In this document: one piece after another, positions 9,450 through 18,127 of the stretch
Layout: each line of letters starts with the position of its first letter
Position numbering within the stretch: the stretch's first letter is position 1
Source of the DNA: Chitinophaga agrisoli
GTDB taxonomy: Bacteria; Bacteroidota; Bacteroidia; Chitinophagales; Chitinophagaceae
Direction: 5' to 3'
Assembly: GCF_008386695.1 (NCBI RefSeq)
Contig: NZ_VUOC01000001.1
Coordinates: forward strand, 470,347-534,346
DNA length: 64,000 nt
The notes under the pieces: model-generated
Seen by the model: the letters and a program-made list of their open reading frames with translations, nothing else
Told to the model about the DNA's origin: nothing
Database searches by the model: none
Made by a program: the position numbers and the translations under genes

Positions 9450-10238
9450 ATGCGTTATCCTTCCTTCATATTTACTACCGTTTTTGGACTAAGCCTGCTG
9501 ACTGCCTGTGGAGGCGGTTCCCGGCAGGAGGCAACTGACAGTACCCTTACGGCCAGCATTGGCGCGGCCGGTACAGCGGCCATCTCCGGCCCGGCCAGCA
9601 AGGCAGCGGGCAGCTACCAGGGTACCCTGCCCTGCGCGGACTGTCCTGGGATAGATTACCAGCTAAGCCTGTATGAGGACCATCACTATAAGGAGCTGAT
9701 GGTGTACCGGGAGCGGAATAATAACCAGCCGGTGCTGGATACCGGGCTGTGGCAGATGGAGAATGACACTATTATACGGCTAAGCGGCAACCAGGGGCAG
9801 CAGTTCCTGTTTGGGGACGGGAAGCTGTACCAGCTGGACCGGCAGGGACAGCGGATTACGGGGGCGCTGGCGGACAATTATATCTTACGGCCGGTGGAAG
9901 GCGGTGGCGACCGTGCCCGGATGCTGGAGAAGGCGGCCGCCGGGGTGGATTTTATGGCGGCAGGGAATGAACCCGGCTGGACGGTGGAGCTGGACCGGCA
10001 GAAAACGATCTATTTTCATACGGCTAACGGGGATTCTTTGCGGATACCCGCCCCGCGGCCTAAGCCGGATACGGATACGCTGAAGGTATATATGACCAAG
10101 ACGGAGAAGACGGAGTTTACGCTGACGATCAGGAATAAGGCTTGTAATGATGATATGAGCGGGTACATGCGGCCGTATACGGTGGAGGTGCAGATGAAGG
10201 ACAGGATGTATATGGGGTGCGGGGAGTATTTGAAGTGA
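9450..10238 (+). CDS. Lipoprotein with NlpE-N and COG3650-type domains
   Basis: A 262-residue lipoprotein with signal peptide and lipobox ending at Cys20 (LLTAC). After a low-complexity linker, residues about 50-150 resemble the NlpE N-terminal domain: GSYQGTLPCADCPGIDYQL contains the CxxC of that fold, and the domain ends in short beta-strands. Residues about 165-262 resemble the COG3650 domain, with the motif AAGNEPGWTVEL. NlpE proteins in enterobacteria monitor lipoprotein trafficking and disulfide state, and the name is linked to copper tolerance. A role in envelope sensing is plausible but unproven here. It stands alone on the plus strand, divergent from the act operon. Confidence 0.8.
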   Translation: MRYPSFIFTTVFGLSLLTACGGGSRQEATDSTLTASIGAAGTAAISGPASKAAGSYQGTLPCADCPGIDYQLSLYEDHHYKELMVYRERNNNQPVLDTGLWQMENDTIIRLSGNQGQQFLFGDGKLYQLDRQGQRITGALADNYILRPVEGGGDRARMLEKAAAGVDFMAAGNEPGWTVELDRQKTIYFHTANGDSLRIPAPRPKPDTDTLKVYMTKTEKTEFTLTIRNKACNDDMSGYMRPYTVEVQMKDRMYMGCGEYLK

Positions 10239-10636
10239 TGGGCTGGTGTTTTGATGGGAATGCAGCGGAGGGAGTGACTGGCGACTGTATATGATGTAGC
10301 CAAAACACACCCAACAAGGTGGCTATTCGCTAACAAGTCTGACAAATTATGATACCGTTATTGCGGTAAAACTGGGGTGTTTCCCTCCTAAAACCCTATT
10401 GAAAGGTTACTGAAAGGTTACTGCAACCCTACTCGACCCTATTTTGAAACGATGCTGCAAATATGTCCCCGGGAGTACGATAGGCATTTAATGTATATGT
10501 AATGAGGCTGGCAATCAGGTGCCGGTCATAAAATGGGAGGTAAAGCGTCTCAATTCCGAAAAACTTACTGATACTGCATCTACACATGTACCCCGCCGCT
10601 ATTGCAGCAGGGTAAGGGGCTACGGAGCTGACCATA

Positions 10637-10715
10637 GCTGAAATGCCCGGTTTACCGGGAAATATATGGGTTGCATATGGGTGTCATATAAGTGGCACAC
10701 GGATGGCATACGGAG
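10637..10715 (+). repeat. Dispersed 79-bp intergenic element, copy 1, built of 11-bp units
   Basis: This stretch matches 50260-50338 at 68 of 79 positions with no gaps and in the same orientation. From 10661 on it divides exactly into five 11-bp units of consensus NGCATAYGGRT, so the element is internally periodic as well as dispersed. The differences between copies are mostly C/T changes. Function is unknown. Confidence 0.8.
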
Positions 10716-10960
10716 TGCGGATATCTGTGCGGTCATCAACCTAAACCGTGGTTGTTATGCAAGGAATTTTTAAAGTGTTGAACGGACCTGGCAAACTGTA
10801 TGTAAGCATGGCATGAATATGCTGCCGATGGTTAGCCGGTACGCCGTGTGGTTGATAAATATTATCTGGTGGCATGCAGCTGTTTTGCTGGTCTTCTGTA
10901 ACTGTAATTATTATATAATTACGTTGTAAGTATCCTGTAATTATTCATCAAAGTATCCCC

Positions 10961-10968
10961 TACCTTTG
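10961..10968 (+). promoter_or_regulatory. purN: Candidate -7 element of purN
   Basis: TACCTTTG matches the Bacteroidota -7 consensus TAnnTTTG exactly and lies 25 bp before the purN start codon. No clear -33 TTTG is visible at the usual distance. Confidence 0.55.
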
Positions 10969-10992
10969 CAGCGGTAAAAATTACATCCAGCT

Positions 10993-11556
10993 TTGAAAAA
11001 TATTGCCATTTTTGCTTCAGGCGCGGGCAGCAATGCCCAAAAGATCATCGATCATTTCAGGGAGTCCAATATAGCCAGGGTTACATTGATCCTGTGTAAT
11101 AAACCGGACGCCGGCATATTCCAGATCGCAGCCAAAGAAAACATCCCGGCAGTATTGATCGAAAAGGAACCGTTCTTCCGTGCGGATGATTATGTGCAGC
11201 TGTTGCAGCAGGCGCAGATAGACCTGGTGGTGCTGGCTGGTTTCCTGTGGAAAGTACCCGCCAACCTGGTACAGGCCTTTGCCAACCGTATCATCAACAT
11301 ACACCCGGCGCTATTGCCCAAATACGGCGGAAAAGGCATGTACGGTCATTTTGTACATGAAGCGGTGATCACCGCGGGCGATAAGGAAAGCGGCATCACT
11401 ATCCATTACGTAAACGAAAAATATGATGACGGCGCTACCATATTGCAGGAGCGTTGCGAGATAACGCCAGCCGATACACCGGCTACCCTTGCACGAAAAG
11501 TGCAGGTGCTGGAACACGCCTGGTACCCGGTAATTGTGGAACGATTATTGACCTAA
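10993..11556 (+). CDS. purN: Phosphoribosylglycinamide formyltransferase PurN
   Basis: A 187-residue enzyme of purine biosynthesis that transfers a formyl group from 10-formyltetrahydrofolate to glycinamide ribonucleotide. The N-terminal motif FASGAGSNAQ binds the phosphoribosyl substrate. The catalytic block NIHPALLPKYGGKGMYG supplies the active Asn and His, and YVNEKYDDGATI supplies the catalytic Asp. The start is a TTG at 10993: the frame meets a stop five codons upstream and no ATG fits the conserved N-terminus. Length is typical. Confidence 0.94.
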   Translation: MKNIAIFASGAGSNAQKIIDHFRESNIARVTLILCNKPDAGIFQIAAKENIPAVLIEKEPFFRADDYVQLLQQAQIDLVVLAGFLWKVPANLVQAFANRIINIHPALLPKYGGKGMYGHFVHEAVITAGDKESGITIHYVNEKYDDGATILQERCEITPADTPATLARKVQVLEHAWYPVIVERLLT

Positions 11557-11607
11557 AAAAAGCCTGGCGGCTGTAAGGCCGTTAGCTATTTTTCCCCGGC
11601 AACTGTT

Positions 11608-12273
11608 ATGAAACGAACACTATTTGTTTTACTGTCCATTTGTTGTTACTGCCTTACTTCCCGGGCACAGGATAAACCTACCTCCTTCCGGAACAGCACC
11701 TACATTAAAGCCAATGTAACCACCCTTATCAATGAGCTGGATGTTTATATTGAGCAGGAGCTGACCCAAAAGCTAAGCCTTGAATTAGGCATTACCGGCA
11801 TCTATACAGACTATCCCGATTATGTGCTGGCCAAGAAGATCGATTTTGGCCAGAAAAAGCCTGATATCAGCACAGAGCAGTTCGTAGAGGGCCGTGGTCT
11901 GGGATTCCGGGCGGCGCTGCGCTGGTATATCTTCTCTATTTATGAAGGTAATTCCCGGGCGGGCGGCACTTATTTTCAGCCGGTGCTGTTCTATAAGAAA
12001 GTGTTTTATCCCAATGAAGAGGTGGAGATAATGGGGAATACCTATAAGGAATCTGCCAGTAAGGATGTGGCGGGGTTACAGTTGCTGCTGGGCCGCCAGT
12101 TCAAAAAAGATAAGATCATTTTTGACCCGTATATAGGATTAGGCATCCGCAGTAAGATCTATAATTACAGTAATTATAACAATAACAATGGGACGGTGCA
12201 GAACAGTGAAGGGCAGCTGGTGAGCTTTTTTCCTAGTTTACAGCTGGGGATCAAGTTGGGGCTGAAGCTGTAG
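11608..12273 (+). CDS. Predicted outer-membrane beta-barrel-type protein of unknown function
   Basis: A 221-residue protein with a signal peptide cleaved after about residue 20 (CLTSRAQ). The rest is alternating hydrophobic and polar stretches rich in Tyr, Gly and Asn, with a hydrophobic end (FPSLQLGIKLGLKL), as in small outer-membrane barrels. I recognise no specific family. It follows purN by 51 bp on the same strand and could be cotranscribed with it. Confidence 0.7.
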   Translation: MKRTLFVLLSICCYCLTSRAQDKPTSFRNSTYIKANVTTLINELDVYIEQELTQKLSLELGITGIYTDYPDYVLAKKIDFGQKKPDISTEQFVEGRGLGFRAALRWYIFSIYEGNSRAGGTYFQPVLFYKKVFYPNEEVEIMGNTYKESASKDVAGLQLLLGRQFKKDKIIFDPYIGLGIRSKIYNYSNYNNNNGTVQNSEGQLVSFFPSLQLGIKLGLKL

Positions 12274-12359
12274 TGTGATGGGTGTGCTGTTTGCGTGTTG
12301 ATACTTTCCTGCTGGCAGTTTCCAGGTTGATGCTGCAGCCGTGTTTGTTGATCCCGTTG

Positions 12360-12917
12360 TTAATCCAGGCTGTCTGTTCCTTTTTGCCTGCTGATATCTT
12401 TCTCTCCCGCGCAGGCCCTTTGTAAGAGGTGTAATAATTGTTTACTGTCTATGTAGCCGCTGGTGCGGAAAATGATCCGGTAATGCTCATCCAGTAATAC
12501 GATGGATGGGTAGATGACCGCATCGCCTTTCATGAGAACGTTAGCCAGCTGGTTCTGACCGCTGTTGTTACCCCGGGGCTGGAAGGCGTATACTTTCCCT
12601 TTGAAGTGGATCTCCCGTTTTTGTTCGGCATCCAGCGAAATGCTGTAGAAGCAGTTATTGAGCAGCTGTACTACTGGTTTGTTTTGGAGGGTGGTATGCT
12701 CCATCATGTTGCAATAGGCGCACCAGCTGGTACGGATAAGCACAAAGGTCTTGCGGGGCGCGGTTTGCATGGCGCTATCCAGCTTTTCGAAGGTGGTGTA
12801 GCGGACCTGGGCGGCGGCGGGGAAGGAGGAGAATAAGGCCAGCAATAAAAGCAGGAGGCCACGGATATGGGGGCCACCCCTGTATTGTACATGTCCCTTA
12901 GGCAAAATGTGGTGCAT
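12360..12917 (-). CDS. Secreted thioredoxin-fold protein
   Basis: A 185-residue protein with a signal peptide ending about residue 37 (SSFPAAAQ), then a thioredoxin-like domain. The active-site motif is SWCAYC, with a Pro-containing loop downstream (VIYPSIVLLD, the cis-Pro position). It probably acts in the periplasm on disulfides or metal-binding cysteines. It is the last gene of the minus-strand half of the putative zinc island, 48 bp after the TonB-dependent receptor, whose plug carries a CxxC pair. That linkage suggests, but does not prove, a redox role for the receptor or its cargo. Confidence 0.82.
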   Translation of the reverse strand: MHHILPKGHVQYRGGPHIRGLLLLLLALFSSFPAAAQVRYTTFEKLDSAMQTAPRKTFVLIRTSWCAYCNMMEHTTLQNKPVVQLLNNCFYSISLDAEQKREIHFKGKVYAFQPRGNNSGQNQLANVLMKGDAVIYPSIVLLDEHYRIIFRTSGYIDSKQLLHLLQRACAGEKDISRQKGTDSLD

Positions 12918-12965
12918 GATAATGATCGTTAAACTTCCTTATCCGGAAGGCCGCCACCCCTCCTA

Positions 12966-15266
12966 TTATTTTACTGTCCAGCGTACGCCCAGGAAGCCCC
13001 GGATGCCCTGGTTAGGCGCGTATACATAGCTGGGATCGAACGTGAGGGCATAAGGGTTATCGGGCGTGGGCAGTACATTTCCCTGCGGGTCGTGTACCAC
13101 CTTTTTGTCGAACGGGTCCGTTGACCGGGCAATGGCGTCTTTCCGTGGTCTGAAGTTAAGCAGATTCTTAACGCCACCGTATACCTCCCATCCATTCGTG
13201 CATTTTTTGGTGAATTGTATATTCTGCAGGCTCCAAACGGGCGAATTAGCCGGGCGGGGGTCCAGCGGGCCCAGGAGGGGCAGTTTCATGGGACCATAGA
13301 TGTTACCGGTATAATCGATGGTGAGGCCCCAGCGCGCCAGGGTATAGGAGGCCGTCCAGGTACCGGTAACCCTTTCTGTGAGCAGGGGCCGTTGCTTTAT
13401 GTTTTGGCCATTTACATGCGTGATGGTGTTTACATCCATGAGGGTGGCGCCGGCCAGGATCTTCAGGGGAAAGGAGAACGCGATATCCGCATTCAGGCTA
13501 AAGCCTTTGGAAACAGCGTAACCATCCAGGTTGTTATAGATGATGGAGTCCGGGCTGGTATTATAATCCGGTATGATCTTATTGCTGAAGCGCGTATAGA
13601 ACGCAGACATATCCAGCCCCAGAAAGGCATTATTGAGATTGATCTTTTTAACGTAGTTGAGGTTGATGTTCCAGCTCTTCTCCGGCCGCAGATCTTCCCG
13701 GATCACTACCTGCCGTGCCCCGGTAAGGGCGGCATGATCTTCTGTAAATACAGATACTACCCGGTAGCCGGTACCTATGTTCAGCCGCAGCACATCCTGC
13801 TCCGTGGGCGCCCATTTATAGGCCAGGCGCGGCGTGAGGATGCTGCCATGGATAGAGTTATAATCATAACGCATGCCCAGCAGCAGGGTATGTTTGGGGA
13901 ATAGCCGGATCTCGTCCTGTAAAAAGACGCCGGGCAGCCAGGTTTTGGTAGGCGCATCTGCGGGGCCATGCGGGGTGGGCTTTTCTGTAGCCACCGTATT
14001 ATCGTCATAATAAGTATAACGCAAGGGGATGCCGGCCAGCAGGTTATGCGATCCCAGCTGTTTATCCCAGGTAAGCTGTGCAAAAGCGATCTTCTGGTTG
14101 GCCAGGAACCAGGTTTTGCCGTAGGCGGAGTTCTGATCATGTACGTTAAAGGAGTATTGCAGCATGATCTTTTCCCGCAGGGGCAGCTGGTACGAGCCTA
14201 TCACTTCCAGGCGGCTGGTGCGGATGCTCTCTCCATAGATGCTGTCTGTGCCGCGCCATTGTTTGCCCCAGCGCATATCGCCACCCCAGCGGTCTTCATA
14301 ATAATACCGGGCAGCCAGCGAGGCGATGCGTTGCTGTTTACGGGCGAAGCTCCATTTATTGAATACGGAAATGCGGTGTTGCAGGGTTACATCTGTAAAG
14401 CCGTCGCCATTGTTATCAATGGGGTGCTGGTAATTGTAATAGTTTACGCCCAATAAGGAGTGCGCGTTGCCGGCGTTAAAGCGCAGGCCCAGGTCTACAT
14501 TGTATTCCTGCCAGCTGGTGCTGAAGACATCTGCCGTTAAACGCGGCGCCGTTTCCGGGTCTTTGGTAATGATGTTGATCAACCCCGCCACCGCTTCTGA
14601 GCCGTAGAGCGTAGAGGCAGGGCCTTTTACGATCTCCACCCTTTCTACCAGGCTATTGGGAATACCGGACAGGCCGTATACGGTAGAAAGCGCGCTCACG
14701 ATGGGCATGCCGTCTATCATCACCATGGTATAAGGGCCTTCCAGGCCATTGATATGGATATCCCCGGTATTGCACACATTACAGTTAAGCTGGGGGCGTA
14801 CGCCGTTTATATTCTGTAAGGCGTCAAACAGGCTGGGGGTAGGATTCTTACGGAAGAACAGGGGGGTAAATACATCTACCGGTACCGGGCTTTCCATTTT
14901 AGTGACGGGTTTAAGGGTGCCGGTCACCACTACTTCGTTAAGGCTGGAGGAGGCGGTTTGCAGGGTGATGTCCAGGCGGGTAATGCCGCCGGCTTTTATC
15001 TGTACCGGTTGCGCATGTTTTACAAAGCCTACGGCGCTTACCTGTAACTGATGGCGGCCGGCGGGGATGTGTTGCAGGGTGTACTCGCCGGCTTCGTTGG
15101 TGACGGCGCCGGTTTTTAGATCTGAAAAACCGATGCTGGCAAAGGGTAAGGGCCGGCCGTCTGCCCAGACTATGCCGCGGAGCTGCCCTGATGGGACGCT
15201 GTTTTGTGCCTGGGCTGCGGAGCAGGCGAATGAACAGTACAGAATATAGCGTATAAATTTGATCAT
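12966..15266 (-). CDS. TonB-dependent outer-membrane receptor, putative metal (zinc) uptake
   Basis: About 766 residues from the ATG at 15266; an in-frame TTG three codons earlier is less likely. The order is a signal peptide (to about residue 20), a carboxypeptidase-regulatory-like beta-sandwich (about 28-105), a plug domain, then a 22-strand-type barrel to the C-terminus (GIRGFLGVRWTVK). The plug contains an unusual CNVC motif, followed by GDIHINGLEGPYTMVMIDG and VERVEIVKGPASTLYGSEA, typical of siderophore/metal receptors. Neighbours (COG0523 GTPase, MerC protein, ABC system, Zur-like repressor) point to zinc import; copper or another metal remains possible. Confidence 0.85.
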   Translation of the reverse strand: MIKFIRYILYCSFACSAAQAQNSVPSGQLRGIVWADGRPLPFASIGFSDLKTGAVTNEAGEYTLQHIPAGRHQLQVSAVGFVKHAQPVQIKAGGITRLDITLQTASSSLNEVVVTGTLKPVTKMESPVPVDVFTPLFFRKNPTPSLFDALQNINGVRPQLNCNVCNTGDIHINGLEGPYTMVMIDGMPIVSALSTVYGLSGIPNSLVERVEIVKGPASTLYGSEAVAGLINIITKDPETAPRLTADVFSTSWQEYNVDLGLRFNAGNAHSLLGVNYYNYQHPIDNNGDGFTDVTLQHRISVFNKWSFARKQQRIASLAARYYYEDRWGGDMRWGKQWRGTDSIYGESIRTSRLEVIGSYQLPLREKIMLQYSFNVHDQNSAYGKTWFLANQKIAFAQLTWDKQLGSHNLLAGIPLRYTYYDDNTVATEKPTPHGPADAPTKTWLPGVFLQDEIRLFPKHTLLLGMRYDYNSIHGSILTPRLAYKWAPTEQDVLRLNIGTGYRVVSVFTEDHAALTGARQVVIREDLRPEKSWNINLNYVKKINLNNAFLGLDMSAFYTRFSNKIIPDYNTSPDSIIYNNLDGYAVSKGFSLNADIAFSFPLKILAGATLMDVNTITHVNGQNIKQRPLLTERVTGTWTASYTLARWGLTIDYTGNIYGPMKLPLLGPLDPRPANSPVWSLQNIQFTKKCTNGWEVYGGVKNLLNFRPRKDAIARSTDPFDKKVVHDPQGNVLPTPDNPYALTFDPSYVYAPNQGIRGFLGVRWTVK

Positions 15267-15413
15267 CTGAAACAAATTATATTACAAATGTAGGTGAAGG
15301 TTTATAAGTATTCTAAATTTATTTTTAGACTGGCCTAAATTTTAGAGGGGATTTGTGGGGGCGGTATTAGGTTCTGGGAAAGCCGTGGCGACTGGGCGGC
15401 AATGAGTTCATTA

Positions 15414-16598
15414 TTACAACACAGGAAAAGGATCCCTGAAATCATACCCCTCCTGCCATTGCTGTATCTCCTCCGCGGTACAGCTGCAGGCGTCCAGTTC
15501 CTGCGTAATACGCTGCTCCTCCAGCTCCTGCCCAATGATCACGATCTCGTTATAACGGTCTGCGAATACCGGATGCCAGCGATCCATCAGTAATCTATAG
15601 GAAGCTTTATCCATTTGCCACTCGTCGCGTGGGATGGCGCACCACCAGTACCCGGCCTTATCTGCACGGAGGGAGCCGCCGGCCTGGCTCCAGTTTATGG
15701 CGATGGCAGGCCGGGAGGCCAGCCATAACAAGCCTTTGCTACGCAGGATGTTGCCATGCCATCCTTCGTTAATATACTGCCACAACCGCTCCGGGTGAAA
15801 AGGCTGACGGCTGCGGTATACAAAAGAGTGAATGCCGTATTCTTCCGTTTCCGGGGTATGCGGGTTTTCCAGCGCGGCTATCCAACCGGCGTTTTGTGAA
15901 GTGCGGTCAAAGTCGAATAGCCCCGTATGCAGGATCTCCTTTAAAGGCACTACCCCATTGGTACTTTCGATGATACGGGCATCTGCGTTGAGTTTGCGTA
16001 ATAAGGCTTTGAGCGTGTTTAATTCGTGCTGCGCTACCAGGTCGCATTTATTAAGCACGATCACGTTGGCAAATTCGATCTGCTCCGTGAGCAGGTTTAC
16101 AATGCTCCGGTTATCTGCTACATCTTCTGTAAGGCCCCGTTCCTGTAGCAGGGTGGTACTGTTATAATCCCGGCTGAAGTTCCAGGCATCTACTACGGTG
16201 ACCAGCGTATCCAGGCGGCTTACGCGGCTGAGGTCTATATTATTGAGCTCATCCTGGTAACAGAAGGTTTGCGCTACGGGCAGCGGCTCAGAGATACCGC
16301 TGGATTCTATCAGCAGGTAATCAAAACGTTGTTGCGCCGCCAGGGAGGCTACTTCGCGCAGCAGATCCTCCCGCAGGGTGCAGCAGATACAGCCATTGCT
16401 CATTTCTACCAATTGTTCGTCTGTGTGGTGCAGTACGTTTTCGTTCTTTACCAGCTGTGCGTCGATGTTTACTTCGCTCATATCGTTTACAATAACAGCT
16501 ACGCGCAGGTTTTCGCGGTTATGTAAGACATGGTTTAGTAAGGTGGTTTTGCCGGCGCCCAGGAAGCCGCTTAATACTGTTACGGGTAATTGTTGCAT
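15414..16598 (-). CDS. COG0523 (CobW/ZigA-type) metal-handling GTPase
   Basis: A 394-residue G3E-family GTPase with Walker A GFLGAGKT at 11-18, the family's metal-binding motif GCICC at 69-73, a conserved switch region (ESSGISEP) and the guanine-specificity motif NKCD. A C-terminal CobW_C domain includes the segment [21 protein letters not shown]0523 proteins act as metal chaperones or metal-sparing factors, and many are repressed by Zur and made in zinc shortage. Here it lies between a MerC protein and a TonB-dependent receptor in the putative zinc island, which supports a zinc role. The metal specificity itself is not readable from the sequence. Confidence 0.93.
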   Translation of the reverse strand: MQQLPVTVLSGFLGAGKTTLLNHVLHNRENLRVAVIVNDMSEVNIDAQLVKNENVLHHTDEQLVEMSNGCICCTLREDLLREVASLAAQQRFDYLLIESSGISEPLPVAQTFCYQDELNNIDLSRVSRLDTLVTVVDAWNFSRDYNSTTLLQERGLTEDVADNRSIVNLLTEQIEFANVIVLNKCDLVAQHELNTLKALLRKLNADARIIESTNGVVPLKEILHTGLFDFDRTSQNAGWIAALENPHTPETEEYGIHSFVYRSRQPFHPERLWQYINEGWHGNILRSKGLLWLASRPAIAINWSQAGGSLRADKAGYWWCAIPRDEWQMDKASYRLLMDRWHPVFADRYNEIVIIGQELEEQRITQELDACSCTAEEIQQWQEGYDFRDPFPVL

Positions 16599-16600
16599 AT

Positions 16601-16718
16601 GGTGGGTTTATGAATGATGTTATGCTATGGGTTGTGGTATTTGAATGTTTGATTTAGTGCGTGTATGACTATGGTTTTTGGGTACCTGATTGTTTCATTT
16701 AACGCGTGTATAATTATG
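16601..16718. repeat. Degenerate tandem repeat of about 45 bp
   Basis: About two and a half imperfect units lie between the MerC-protein and COG0523 genes. The clearest pair is 16646-16673 and 16691-16718 (both read TGTTTNATTTARNGCGTGTA at their start), exactly 45 bp apart. A weaker third copy ends near 16629. The last unit runs into the MerC stop codon. It may be neutral. Confidence 0.4.
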
Positions 16719-17109
16719 CTGCAGTTTTATGATAGTGCCTGCATTGCCGTAGGTTCCACCAGTGAGCGATGATAATGAACAAGGCCCCTGTTGCAATGAT
16801 ACCAAGGCCAGGCAGGCCGGTTTGCAGGAAATGCCCCAGCAGCAGCAATACCAGGCCTGTTATAAATAACAGCAGCGGTTTGCCTTGGCGGTGGTGATAA
16901 CGGTAGCCTCTGTATAAAGCAATACTACCTACCAGGAAGGTGAAGCCCATTAGGCCATACTCCAGCGCCTCATTCTCCAATAACTGGAAGCCCATCAACG
17001 GCAGTAACATCATCATCAAAGGCAGCACGGCACAATGCACCGCGCAAAGCAGGGATGCGCCTATTCCCCAGGCATCCAGGTTTAACTTACGTAAAAACTT
17101 ATCTGACAT
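16714..17109 (-). CDS. MerC-domain membrane protein
   Basis: A 131-residue protein with four hydrophobic segments and the MerC motif CAVHC near residue 23-27, preceded by the short N-terminal segment WGIGASLL. MerC proteins are small inner-membrane metal (mercury-type) transporters. In Bacteroidota they often lie beside zinc-regulated genes. It is the first gene of the minus-strand half of the island, starting 131 bp from the candidate Zur operator. Confidence 0.85.
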   Translation of the reverse strand: MSDKFLRKLNLDAWGIGASLLCAVHCAVLPLMMMLLPLMGFQLLENEALEYGLMGFTFLVGSIALYRGYRYHHRQGKPLLLFITGLVLLLLGHFLQTGLPGLGIIATGALFIIIAHWWNLRQCRHYHKTAA

Positions 17110-17221
17110 AATTCTTCTGTTTATAGATGTACGGCAAATGCCTGTCCGGTAGCGGTTTGGCGGAAATGAACGTATACGTATTATCCTCTTATTATATTTT
17201 TCGAACCTCGCATCGCTATCA

Positions 17222-17229
17222 CAAAACTA
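17222..17229 (-). promoter_or_regulatory. Candidate -7 element for the minus-strand zinc operon
   Basis: On the minus strand this reads TAGTTTTG, an exact TAnnTTTG match, 112 bp upstream of the MerC start. The palindrome at 17241-17253 begins 12 bp upstream of it, covering the place where a -33 element would lie. Confidence 0.5.
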
Positions 17230-17240
17230 TTAAATTATTT

Positions 17241-17253
17241 GCAACTTAGTTGC
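17241..17253. promoter_or_regulatory. Candidate Zur/Fur-family operator shared by two divergent operons
   Basis: GCAACTTAGTTGC is an inverted repeat of GCAAC around TTA. It is the only strong palindrome in the 190-bp region between the divergent MerC-protein and ABC-ATPase genes. It lies 12 bp from the minus-strand -7 element and 18 bp from the plus-strand one. A protein bound here could block both promoters. The plus-strand gene set ends in a Fur/Zur-family repressor. The assignment to that repressor is inference. Confidence 0.6.
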
Positions 17254-17271
17254 GATTTATATTTTTTAATT

Positions 17272-17279
17272 TACTTTTA
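17272..17279 (+). promoter_or_regulatory. Candidate -7 element for the plus-strand ABC/SCO1/Zur operon
   Basis: TACTTTTA is close to TAnnTTTG (last base differs). A TTG lies 19 bp upstream, within the palindrome at 17241-17253, giving the usual Bacteroidota promoter spacing. It is 20 bp upstream of the ABC ATPase ATG. Confidence 0.4.
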
Positions 17280-17299
17280 CATGCATTAACAGTTGAGGT

Positions 17300-17932
17300 A
17301 TGTTGCAGACTACTGGATTGGAATATCAATACGGAAAGAGAAAACTACGGTTTCCTGCACTGTATTGTGGAGCGGGAGAAGTATTGCTGATCACGGGATC
17401 ATCCGGTGCAGGCAAAACAACTTTGTTGCATTTATTAGCGGGGTTATTGTTGCCGCAAAGCGGAGAGGTCCGCATTGCTGATACTGTCACTACGCGGCTG
17501 CCGGCCGCTGAGATGGATCGTTTCCGGGGCGCGCATACCGGTATTATTTACCAGCAGCCTCATTTCATTGCTGCATTGCAGGTAAGGGATAACCTGTTGC
17601 TGGCGGGCCGTCTGGCGCGTAAACCGGTAACACCTGAAGCCGTGAACCGGATCACGCATGCCCTGGGTATCCATCATTTGTTACAACAATACCCGGCCCG
17701 GCTAAGCCAGGGCGAGCAGCAACGGGTTTCCATTGCACGCGCGTTGTTGCCAGCACCGCCGCTTATATTGGCGGATGAGCCCACAGCCAGCCTGGATGAT
17801 CATAACTGCACGGCGGTTGCAGAGTTATTGGCGGAGCAGGCGGGAGAACAACAGGCGGCATTGGTGATCGTTACCCATGACAGCCGTTTAAAAGAGGTAT
17901 TTGCTAATAGGATACATATTGGCGAGGGATGA
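17300..17932 (+). CDS. ABC transporter ATP-binding protein (LolD/MacB type)
   Basis: A 210-residue ATPase with Walker [10 protein letters not shown] near 35-42, Q-loop YQQPHF, signature LSQGEQQR, Walker [14 protein letters not shown] and an H-loop His (VTHD). It has the short single-domain form of the LolD/MacB/FtsE group, which drives mechanotransmission rather than ordinary import. It pairs with the permease that follows. In Pseudomonas aeruginosa a zinc-limitation-induced operon (PA4063-PA4066) has the same ATPase/permease/DUF3299 order, which supports a zinc-linked role here. Confidence 0.92.
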   Translation: MLQTTGLEYQYGKRKLRFPALYCGAGEVLLITGSSGAGKTTLLHLLAGLLLPQSGEVRIADTVTTRLPAAEMDRFRGAHTGIIYQQPHFIAALQVRDNLLLAGRLARKPVTPEAVNRITHALGIHHLLQQYPARLSQGEQQRVSIARALLPAPPLILADEPTASLDDHNCTAVAELLAEQAGEQQAALVIVTHDSRLKEVFANRIHIGEG

Positions 17933-18127
17933 GAATGTAATGCGAGGGTAGGCGCTACTGGCGCGGGAATACGTGGACGAGGTGAGGGATGCCGGGTAAA
18001 GAGTGAGACAAAGGCATCCTTCACGGTTCACGTAAGAGTTTTGCTGTTTATATGCTGTTGACCGCAGCCATTGCTTGCCGATGATAACCAGAATTACTTT
18101 CATTCGATCACCGTTATTACTTACCCA

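Larger units (their letters stand above)
10239..10992. other. Long non-coding spacer before purN
   Basis: This 750-bp region has no convincing gene. The short minus-strand open frame at 10429-10635 has no family resemblance. It holds a patch of CCCTA-rich quasi-repeats at about 10390-10445, including two direct copies of TGAAAGGTTAC. It also holds the dispersed 79-bp element (10637-10715) and the purN promoter near its end. Confidence 0.6.

Noticed and set aside
10429-10635. Minus-strand frame in the purN spacer
   Set aside because: Short, no family, no initiation context, and next to non-coding repeats.
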